45,489 bases of DNA, taken from contig CAMXQX010000003.1 in the NCBI GenBank assembly GCA_947246355.1, positions 1 to 45,489 on the forward strand. Direction: 5' to 3'. The translations under genes were made by a program, and so were the position numbers. Position 1 is the stretch's first letter; each line of letters begins with the position of its first letter. The notes under the pieces were generated by a model. It saw only the letters and a list, made by a program, of their open reading frames with translations, was not told the origin of the DNA and made no database searches. The stretch is from an uncultured Bacillota bacterium (GTDB taxonomy: Bacteria > Bacillota_I > Bacilli_A > RF39 > UBA660). Positions 40,040 to 45,489 of this stretch are shown here, in pieces.

Positions 40040-41378
40040 AAAACTTTTTCGTTCTATAGCCTATTTTTTTGATAGATATTTTGTAACACCTGTTACAAAG
40101 TTCATCTTCCTCTTTACAAATAAATACGGAAAATCGGGAAAACAAATTGAAAATTGGCTATCTTCGACGAATACCCTTCTTTTTATTTCCCTTCTTCTTG
40201 CTTTTGCTATTTTTATAATGATTGATAAAAAGATTATTGTCTTTAATGACAATTCAGCAGAGGTATTACAAGATCAACCTGTAAAAGCAATTTACAACGA
40301 GGAGTCTTATGTGGTAGAAGGGCTTCCTAAAACGGTAGATATTACTTTGATTGGATCTACAACCGATTTATATATTGCAAGACAATCTTCCAATCATGAT
40401 GTAACCATGGATTTAAGCGGTCTAAAGCCTGGAACACATAAAGTTGCTATTAAATACAATCGAAATACAGGAAACATTAAATATATGGTTAATCCTTCGA
40501 CAGTGACAGTCATTATTTATCAAAAGGTTTCGGAAACAAAAACCCTTGATTTGGATATTTTAAATTTGGATCATTTGGATTCTAAATTGGTTGTGGAAGA
40601 TGTAACCTATGATACAGATAAGGTCATTATCAAGGGAGCAGAACATATTCTAAAGGAAGTGGCAACAGTGAAGGCTCTTGTTGATTTAGATAGCTTAGCA
40701 ACCCAAAATGTAGGAACCAATAAGCTGACAGATGTAATGCTTAAAGCCTATGACAAAGAAGGAAATGTCGTTGATGTAGAAGTTGTTCCAAGTAAGATCG
40801 ATGTAGACGTTGTTATTTCCTCTCCAAGTGAAGAAATTCCTATCAAAGTTATTCCAAAAGGGGAAGTTAGCTTTGGACTTGGAATATCTACAATTACACT
40901 CAGTGATGAAACTGTTATTGTTTACGCTTCAAGCGACGTACTTGAAAAAATTAAAGAAACAGGATATATTCCTATTGAAATTGATGTAAGTGATTTAAAA
41001 GCAAATAAAGAGTATAAGCAAGAAATTCCTCTACCAATTGGTGCGAAATCTTTGTCTACTAACACAATAACTGTCAAGGTGGCCGTAGAAGAATCAACCA
41101 ATAAAGATTTTACAGATATCGCGATTGAGACAAGAAATTTGCCTAGTGGCTATATTGCACAAGGTGTAAGTGAAAGTGATACAAAGGTCACAGTAACAGT
41201 AAAAGGGGTTAAATCAGTAATTGATACACTAGAGGCATCAGACATCCATGCTTACGTGGATTTATCAGATTACAAGGAGGGGACGCATAAAGTAGACGTG
41301 AAGGTAGAAGGAGCAGATACAAAAGTACAATATACATCAAAGATAAAACAGATTGAAATTAAGATCTCCAAAAAATAG
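40017..41378 (+). CDS. cdaR: CdaR, YbbR-domain regulator of CdaA
   Basis: An extracytoplasmic partner that tunes CdaA. Start set at the second ATG of ATGATG (MKIVQVFKK), six bases after AGGAGG; the ATG three bases earlier and the track's start at 39993 are less well placed. After a basic N terminus and one helix (LLFISLLLAFAIFIMID), three or four YbbR repeats of ~80 residues follow. They are marked by VVEGLPKTVDITLIGS...VTMDLSGLKPGTHKV, VVEDVTYDTDKVIIKGAEHILKEVATVKALVDL and YIAQGVSESDTKVTVTVKGVKSVIDTLEASDIHAYVDLSDYKEGTHKVDV. It overlaps cdaA by 23 bases. glmM, the usual third gene, is absent. Confidence 0.92.
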   Translation: MKIVQVFKKLFRSIAYFFDRYFVTPVTKFIFLFTNKYGKSGKQIENWLSSTNTLLFISLLLAFAIFIMIDKKIIVFNDNSAEVLQDQPVKAIYNEESYVVEGLPKTVDITLIGSTTDLYIARQSSNHDVTMDLSGLKPGTHKVAIKYNRNTGNIKYMVNPSTVTVIIYQKVSETKTLDLDILNLDHLDSKLVVEDVTYDTDKVIIKGAEHILKEVATVKALVDLDSLATQNVGTNKLTDVMLKAYDKEGNVVDVEVVPSKIDVDVVISSPSEEIPIKVIPKGEVSFGLGISTITLSDETVIVYASSDVLEKIKETGYIPIEIDVSDLKANKEYKQEIPLPIGAKSLSTNTITVKVAVEESTNKDFTDIAIETRNLPSGYIAQGVSESDTKVTVTVKGVKSVIDTLEASDIHAYVDLSDYKEGTHKVDVKVEGADTKVQYTSKIKQIEIKISKK

Positions 41379-41412
41379 AAAAAAGCTTTACTTCAAAAGT
41401 AAGGCTTTTTTT
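41379..41412. terminator. Bidirectional terminator between cdaR and the DUF378 gene
   Basis: AAAAAAGCTTTACTT, CAA and AAGTAAGGCTTTTTT form a 15-bp stem with one G-U pair and A/T runs on both sides. It serves both convergent genes. Confidence 0.85.
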
Positions 41413-41611
41413 ATGCTTTTTCAATATGATTAAATAACAAACCGATATTAATAAGACCACATACAGCAATAATAATATAAATCACTCTTCTTATAATATC
41501 AATATCTTGAAATAAAAACTCAACTAAATTAAAATCAAGAATTGCAACTAAACCCCAGTTAACCGCACCAAGAATAGTAAAGACTAGTGCAATTTTTTGT
41601 AATGTCTCCAC
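41411..41611 (-). CDS. DUF378 small membrane protein
   Basis: A 66-residue protein with two helices: KIALVFTILGAVNWGLVAIL and VIYIIIAVCGLINIGLLF. The GAVNWGLVAILDFNLVEFLF segment is the signature of DUF378, a common family of tiny two-helix membrane proteins of unknown function. An AGGAGTG-like site precedes the ATG on the minus strand. It shares a terminator with cdaR. Confidence 0.88.
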   Translation of the reverse strand: METLQKIALVFTILGAVNWGLVAILDFNLVEFLFQDIDIIRRVIYIIIAVCGLINIGLLFNHIEKA

Positions 41612-41685
41612 AAATACACTCCTTTCTTATCATTACTAGTATTTTACAAATTTTGAAACTTATTCATAACTTTTAAAAATAAAAA

Positions 41686-41691
41686 TATAAT
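41686..41691 (+). promoter_or_regulatory. -10 element for the GerS-like lipoprotein gene
   Basis: A perfect TATAAT 22 bases before the ATG at 41714. The -35 at 17 bases spacing (TTCATA) is weak. Confidence 0.45.
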
Positions 41692-41713
41692 TAAGTGAAT
41701 ATGAGGTGAGAAA

Positions 41714-42715
41714 ATGAAAAGAAAGGTTATATTAATTGTAGGAGTTTTATCTGTCTTTTTACTGAGTGGTTGTTTTGGAAAAAAGAGCGAAAATCTTCTA
41801 GAAAAATTTAAAAAACAAGTAAGTAAAAATGAGAGTTACTACTTATCTGGAGATTTAGAAATTGTGAATCATGAGGATATTTACTCTTATGTTGTAGAAG
41901 TAGCTTATAAAAAAGACAATCAATTTCGTGTAGAACTAAAAAACAAAACCAACGATCATGAGCAAATTATACTAAAAAATAGCGAAGGAGTATTTGTCTT
42001 AACCCCATCTTTAAATAAGAGTTTTAAATTTCAAAGCGATTGGCCATACAACAGTTCCCAAAGTTATCTATTACAAACATTAGTAACAGATATAGAAAAC
42101 GATGAAAATAGGAAGGTAGAAGAAAATGAGGAAGGCATCATCGTTACAACGAAAACAAACTATTCCAACAATAAAAGTTTGGTTAGTCAAAAAATTTATA
42201 TTGATAAAGATGCCAATGTGACTAAGGTAGAGGTTTTAGACAAAGATGGTACATCGAAAATTAAGATGTCTTTTGCAGATATTGATTATGATACAAAATT
42301 TGATGAAAATTATTTTGATCTAAATAGTAATATGCAAGCCAGTAAGACAGATAAATTAGAGCAAACTGAAAAATCAATCAATGATATAGTGTATCCTATG
42401 TTTTTACCGACAAATACTCGTTTATCTGGTGAAAATAAAGTGGCAAAGACCGATGGAGAGAGGGTTATATTGACATTTACTGGAGAAAAACCATTTACAT
42501 TTGTTCAAGAAAATGTCGGTATAACAGATAGTTATGAAACAATTACAACGTTTGGAGAACCACAAATGCTACTAGACACTATTGGTATTGTTGAGGACAA
42601 AACAGTTTCTTGGATTAGTGAAGGTGTTGAATACTACTTAACATCAGAAGTGATGAGTAAAGAAGAATTATTAGAAGTCGCTTCTTCAATAGCTACCGTT
42701 CCAATAGAAAAATAG
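41714..42715 (+). CDS. LolA-fold lipoprotein, GerS-like
   Basis: A 333-residue lipoprotein with signal peptide and lipobox LLSGC. Residues ~35-205 have the LolA/GerS pattern: an outer-membrane-lipoprotein-carrier-like half-barrel with SYYLSGDLEIVNHEDIYSYVVEVAYKKDNQFRVELKN, QIILKNSEGVFVLTPSLNKSFKFQSDWP and TKVEVLDKDGTSKIKMSFADIDYDTKFDENYFDL. A second domain (~225-333) resembles DUF4367. In C. difficile, GerS assists the cortex hydrolase during germination; in other species these proteins are general membrane-facing factors. Whether this organism makes spores is not shown. Family assignment by pattern. Confidence 0.78.
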   Translation: MKRKVILIVGVLSVFLLSGCFGKKSENLLEKFKKQVSKNESYYLSGDLEIVNHEDIYSYVVEVAYKKDNQFRVELKNKTNDHEQIILKNSEGVFVLTPSLNKSFKFQSDWPYNSSQSYLLQTLVTDIENDENRKVEENEEGIIVTTKTNYSNNKSLVSQKIYIDKDANVTKVEVLDKDGTSKIKMSFADIDYDTKFDENYFDLNSNMQASKTDKLEQTEKSINDIVYPMFLPTNTRLSGENKVAKTDGERVILTFTGEKPFTFVQENVGITDSYETITTFGEPQMLLDTIGIVEDKTVSWISEGVEYYLTSEVMSKEELLEVASSIATVPIEK

Positions 42716-42733
42716 ATTTTTCTATTTTTTCTA
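42707..42733 (+). terminator. Terminator after the GerS-like gene
   Basis: AGAAAAATAG and CTATTTTTTCT pair around a short T-rich loop that includes the stop codon. Confidence 0.65.
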
Positions 42734-42763
42734 TGCTAGAGAAGTTTTATTTTTTAAATTTAT

Positions 42764-42772
42764 GGTATAATG
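42764..42772 (+). promoter_or_regulatory. Extended -10 promoter for the 42788 gene
   Basis: TGGTATAAT lies 15 bases before the ATG at 42788. The upstream region is T-rich without a clear -35. Confidence 0.5.
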
Positions 42773-42787
42773 ATTTTGGGTGAGAAA

Positions 42788-43333
42788 ATGAATCAAAGAA
42801 AAAAAATACAAAAAAATACAAAGAAAACACAAAATATGAAAGGAACAATACCCTCTCCAGAGGAGGAAGTAAGACGATTTGGTTTCTTAATTCTTGTGAT
42901 TGTTATTGTCCTATTTTTAGTATACATCGTTTCAACATTATTAAAAGGAAAAGATTATTCTTCTATTTTTGATAATAGCCTAGATGTGAGTGAGATACAG
43001 TATACAGAAATCTTAATTGGAACAATGCTAAAACAAAGGGAGGATAAATATTATGTATTAATTATGGATCGTGAAGATCCGTATTATGAAATACTTAACA
43101 AATATAAAGAAACTTATTTAGCAGCAAAAAACCATGAAGTATTATATACAATTGATTTAGGAAATATTTTTAATAAAGCCTCTAAGAAAGAGGAAACGGA
43201 TTTAGATACCCTATCGTTTAAGGGAGCTGCTTTTCTTCTTATTGAAAATGGGGAGATAAAACAAATAGAGGAAAATAGCGCTACAATTTCTACACAGTTC
43301 ATTGAAATGACAAAAAAATTAGAGGAAGCATAA
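42788..43333 (+). CDS. Membrane-anchored thioredoxin-fold-like protein without CxxC
   Basis: Start at MNQRKKIQKNTKK, 182 residues at most; the track's start lies in the -10 element. A basic N terminus precedes one helix (FLILVIVIVLFLVYIVSTLL, ~35-55). The outer ~120 residues have the alternating strand-helix pattern of a thioredoxin-like domain (YTEILIGTMLKQREDKYYVLIMDREDPYYEILNKY, YTIDLGNIF, GAAFLLIENGEIKQI) but no cysteine pair, so it cannot do redox chemistry. It is followed 51 bases later by ctpA, probably in the same transcript. Function unknown. Confidence 0.65.
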   Translation: MNQRKKIQKNTKKTQNMKGTIPSPEEEVRRFGFLILVIVIVLFLVYIVSTLLKGKDYSSIFDNSLDVSEIQYTEILIGTMLKQREDKYYVLIMDREDPYYEILNKYKETYLAAKNHEVLYTIDLGNIFNKASKKEETDLDTLSFKGAAFLLIENGEIKQIEENSATISTQFIEMTKKLEEA

Positions 43334-43384
43334 TTTCTTTTTGATTTAGAAATAGGATAATAGAGTGGATAGGTGATAAAAGAG

Positions 43385-44596
43385 ATGTTGAAGAAGCAGA
43401 AACAAAAAAAAGAAAATAATCTATTTGAATTAAAGGAAGTAACTGTCCTTTTGGTTATAACTTGTATGATAGGAATTATTATGGGAGCCTCTGTTGGATA
43501 CCGAGTAAAAAAAGTAGACAAAAGTATTACTTCTCCAGTCATAGAAGAATTCATAGATCAGTACAACTATATTTTGCAAAATAATATTGCAGATGTGTCA
43601 CCAACAGATCTAATGAAAGGGGCCATAGAAGGAATGCTCTCTACATTTGAAGATGACTATAGTTATGTGATTAGTGATGAGGAGCAAGAAAACTTTAATA
43701 TACGTTTAAACGGAGAGTATGAGGGGGTTGGAATTGAGGTTGTTACCACCACTGATGATAAAATCTATGTTTATAACGTTTTTGCAAATTCCCCTGCTGA
43801 TCAAGCAGGACTTGCTCCAGGCGATCAAATTATCAAAATGGATGGTGAAAACCTTGAAGGCAAAGATTCAACCTATGTAGCTAATTATGTTAAAAATAGT
43901 GAAAAAAATAGTTTCTCTATCACAGTGTTGAGAAATGGGGAAGAGCTTGTAAAAGAAGTAGTTCGTCAAAAAGTTATCATTGATTCTGTCCATTCTAAAA
44001 TTATAGAAAAGGAAAGTCAAAAGATTGGATATATTTATTTAAGTATATTTTCTTCTTCTTCTTACCAACAATTTAAAGAAAAATTAAAAAAATTAGAGGA
44101 GGAAAAAATTGACTCTCTTATTATTGATGTACGTTACAATAATGGGGGGCACTTAGTAACTGCAGCCAATATATTATCTTTATTCCTAGATGCATCCCAT
44201 ATTATTTATCAAACGGATAAAGATGGAAAAATTGAAAAGTTTTATTCTTCTGGAACGGAGACGAAAAAATATCCCATTGTAGTTTTACAAAATGATGCAA
44301 GTGCATCGGCATCAGAATTACTATCAGCAGCTTTAAAGGAACAGTATGGGGCAAAAGTAGTCGGAAATACCAGTTTTGGCAAAGGAACTATTCAAGAACT
44401 CATTACGTTAAGTGATGGAACAGAGTATAAATTTACAACCAAAAAGTGGCTTACACCAAAGGGAAATTGGATTCATAAAAAGGGAGTGACTCCAGATGAG
44501 GAAGTCGATTTAGGTGAAGTTTATTTTGAAAACCCAACGGATGAAAATGACGTGCAATTACAAAAAGCAATAGAAGTTTTAGTAGGAAAGGAATAA
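43385..44596 (+). CDS. ctpA: S41-family carboxy-terminal processing protease
   Basis: A membrane-anchored serine protease that trims proteins at the cell surface. Start at MLKKQKQKKENN, eight bases after AGGTGA. After one helix (VTVLLVITCMIGIIMGASVGY), an N-terminal segment leads to a PDZ domain (~95-170: EGVGIEVVTT...VYNVFANSPADQAGLAPGDQIIKMDGENLEG). The catalytic core has DSLIIDVRYNNGGHL, the Ser in NDASASASELLSAAL, and the Lys in VVGNTSFGKGTIQE. The 403-residue length is normal for CtpA/CtpB. CtpB-like enzymes can act in sporulation signalling; others in wall-enzyme turnover. Followed by a terminator. Confidence 0.93.
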   Translation: MLKKQKQKKENNLFELKEVTVLLVITCMIGIIMGASVGYRVKKVDKSITSPVIEEFIDQYNYILQNNIADVSPTDLMKGAIEGMLSTFEDDYSYVISDEEQENFNIRLNGEYEGVGIEVVTTTDDKIYVYNVFANSPADQAGLAPGDQIIKMDGENLEGKDSTYVANYVKNSEKNSFSITVLRNGEELVKEVVRQKVIIDSVHSKIIEKESQKIGYIYLSIFSSSSYQQFKEKLKKLEEEKIDSLIIDVRYNNGGHLVTAANILSLFLDASHIIYQTDKDGKIEKFYSSGTETKKYPIVVLQNDASASASELLSAALKEQYGAKVVGNTSFGKGTIQELITLSDGTEYKFTTKKWLTPKGNWIHKKGVTPDEEVDLGEVYFENPTDENDVQLQKAIEVLVGKE

Positions 44597-44619
44597 AAAC
44601 TATTCCTTTCTATTTTTTT
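44587..44619 (+). terminator. Terminator after ctpA
   Basis: AAAGGAATA, AAAAC and TATTCCTTT followed by CTATTTTTTT overlap the stop codon. Confidence 0.75.
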
Positions 44620-44666
44620 AATAATTTCGCATTTCTAATAATTTGTATTCTTGTAGTTTGAAAAAC

Positions 44667-44695
44667 TTTCCAAATCACAAAAAAAAGGTTATAAT
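44667..44695 (+). promoter_or_regulatory. Promoter of the DUF402 gene
   Basis: A perfect TATAAT at 44690-44695 with TTTCCA 17 bases upstream. The -35 is weak. Confidence 0.4.
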
Positions 44696-44718
44696 AGTCT
44701 TGGGAAGAAGGAACACTC

Positions 44719-45261
44719 ATGAAAAAAATTTGTGTTGGAGATAAGTATCAAATACAATGTTATAAACATGATGGGAGTGTACATCGCGCCTGGGAAGAAG
44801 CTATTGTTTTAGATGTACAAAAGGATTATATCGTTTTTGCAAATAAGAAAACCCTTGTAACAAGATCAGAAGGAATCAGTTGGAAGACAAAGGAGCCAGC
44901 GATTATGTATTACTTCAAGCATAAATGGTATAATGTGATTGCCCAAATGAAGAAAGAAGGGTTTTCTTATTATTGCAATATAGCAACTCCTTATCTTATT
45001 GAGGAAGGAACAGTTAAATATATTGATTATGATTTAGATCTTAGAATTTATCCCTCTGGTGAATACAAAGTTCTTGATAAATTAGAATACCAGTACCATA
45101 AGAGGATTATGAATTATTCGGAGAGTTTAGATAAAGTAATTCAAAATGGATTAGATGAATTAATTACACTGTATAAAAAAAAATCACCAATTTTTAATAG
45201 AAATAAAAATTATGAATATTATAAACTGTATGAAGAATTAATAAAATTAGAAAAAAATTAG
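44719..45261 (+). CDS. DUF402-family protein (FomD/YgaC-like)
   Basis: A 180-residue cytoplasmic protein that matches the DUF402 pattern. An N-terminal barrel has the sequence GDKYQIQCYKHDGSVHRAWEEAIVLDVQKDYIVFAN. Next comes EPAIMYYFKHKWYNVIAQMKKEGFSYYCNIATPYLIEEGTVKYIDYDLDLRIYPSGEYKVLDKLEY, containing the conserved Asp residues that bind metal (DYDLDLRIYPSG), and finally a C-terminal helix. Known members include nucleotide-diphosphate hydrolases such as FomD and the S. aureus Sa1684-type enzyme. The exact substrate is not evident. Own promoter; the rRNA operon promoter follows. Confidence 0.85.
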   Translation: MKKICVGDKYQIQCYKHDGSVHRAWEEAIVLDVQKDYIVFANKKTLVTRSEGISWKTKEPAIMYYFKHKWYNVIAQMKKEGFSYYCNIATPYLIEEGTVKYIDYDLDLRIYPSGEYKVLDKLEYQYHKRIMNYSESLDKVIQNGLDELITLYKKKSPIFNRNKNYEYYKLYEELIKLEKN

Positions 45262-45339
45262 CATTTCTTCCCTTTTTTACATATAATATAAAGAATTCAA
45301 ACAAAATGCGTAAAATTGTAAAAAAAAGATATTTTTTTG

Positions 45340-45368
45340 TTGACACATTTCTTTGAATTTGATATATT
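45340..45368 (+). promoter_or_regulatory. Probable rRNA operon promoter
   Basis: Consensus TTGACA, exactly 17 bases and TATATT. The upstream T7/A-rich stretch (GTAAAAAAAAGATATTTTTTTG) resembles an UP element. What follows is typical of an rRNA leader, so this is most likely rrn P1. Confidence 0.75.
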
Positions 45369-45370
45369 AG

Positions 45371-45489
45371 TATTGCTCTTGAAAGAGGAGCAATATTACA
45401 AAAAGCGAAAAATGTCGCAGACATGAAAAAGCTTAAAATGATCTTTGAAAACTGAGCAAAAAAATAAGTCAATTCACAAGAGAAGTCAA
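45371..45489 (+). promoter_or_regulatory. Leader of an rRNA operon with boxA-like antitermination region
   Basis: Right after the promoter, TATTGCTC and GAGCAATA form an 8-bp hairpin. Further down, GATCTTTGAAAACTGAGC (from 45440) is the segment commonly seen shortly before 16S genes in Firmicutes. No 16S sequence is present in the window, so the gene should start just past the right edge. Confidence 0.75.

Noticed and set aside
41653-41691. TTGAAA/TATAAT promoter for the GerS-like gene
   Set aside because: The spacer would be 27 bases; only the -10 is kept as a feature.
43114-43554. 146-aa minus-strand ORF
   Set aside because: Antisense to the thioredoxin-like gene and ctpA; no family features and no ribosome site.
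1-45489. Genetic code 4 (TGA as Trp)
   Set aside because: TGG is used for Trp in conserved positions, conserved proteins end properly at TAA/TAG, and a TGA at 9231 acts as a stop in an ATGA overlap.
1-45489. CRISPR array or tRNA genes
   Set aside because: No regularly spaced repeats of suitable length and no cloverleaf-like sequences were seen.

Overview
The window is a strongly AT-rich chromosomal segment from a low-GC Gram-positive bacterium. AGGAGG-type ribosome binding sites precede nearly every gene, promoters are TTGACA/TATAAT-like with frequent extended -10 (TGnTATAAT), and intrinsic terminators with long U tracts are abundant. Gene content (cdaA-cdaR, an S41 CtpA protease, a GerS/LolA-like lipoprotein, collagen-like proteins, a Cdd1-family protein) points to an uncultured, probably gut-associated Bacilli/Firmicutes lineage of the RF39/Erysipelotrichia kind. 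This placement is inference. The genetic code looks standard, but TGA is almost unused as a stop. Among the intact genes listed I see one TGA stop, and it is forced by an ATGA overlap.

Layout. 1-2 kb: a frameshifted GrpB-family gene, then two minus-strand collagen-like genes, one of them frameshifted. 2.1-4.4 kb: an unknown protein, a Cdd1-like helix-hairpin-helix protein and a HAD-type hydrolase. 4.5-10.1 kb: map (methionine aminopeptidase), an ABC-2 exporter (one ATPase, two permeases), an Xre regulator with membrane domain, and a DUF4097-like surface protein. 10.3-11.4 kb: a third collagen-like protein and a convergent small lipoprotein.

11.7-38.7 kb is the centrepiece: about 27 kb of co-oriented genes that combine two secretion machines usually seen apart. 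The first half is Tad/Flp-pilus-like: CpaB/SAF protein, CpaF/TadA ATPase, TadB- and TadC-like membrane proteins, a tiny Flp-like pilin, TadE-like pseudopilins and a CpaE/TadZ-like ATPase. It is headed by a very large cysteine-rich secreted protein with an apparent thioester adhesin domain. The second half is a Gram-positive type IV secretion system: three VirB2-like two-TM proteins (two embedded in larger secreted proteins), VirB6-like, PrgI/VirB3-like, a VirB4 ATPase encoded by two translationally coupled genes, two peptidoglycan hydrolases (NlpC/P60; glucosaminidase-M23), and a VirD4/TraG coupling ATPase. No relaxase, integrase, oriT or attachment site is visible, and housekeeping genes flank the block, so it looks like a resident envelope machine rather than an obvious conjugative element. 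The pilin-like genes each sit between their own terminator and promoter, whereas the ATPase/channel genes form long operons.

38.8-45.3 kb: a rhodanese-like protein, cdaA and cdaR (c-di-AMP synthesis and its regulator), a DUF378 membrane protein, a GerS/LolA-like lipoprotein, a membrane-anchored thioredoxin-fold-like protein, a CtpA-type protease and a DUF402 protein. The window ends in what looks like the promoter and leader of an rRNA operon; the 16S gene would start just beyond the right edge.

No stretch longer than about 300 bases lacks a gene. The larger gaps (555-822, 10756-10974, 11434-11681, 45262-45489) hold the terminators, repeats and promoters listed.
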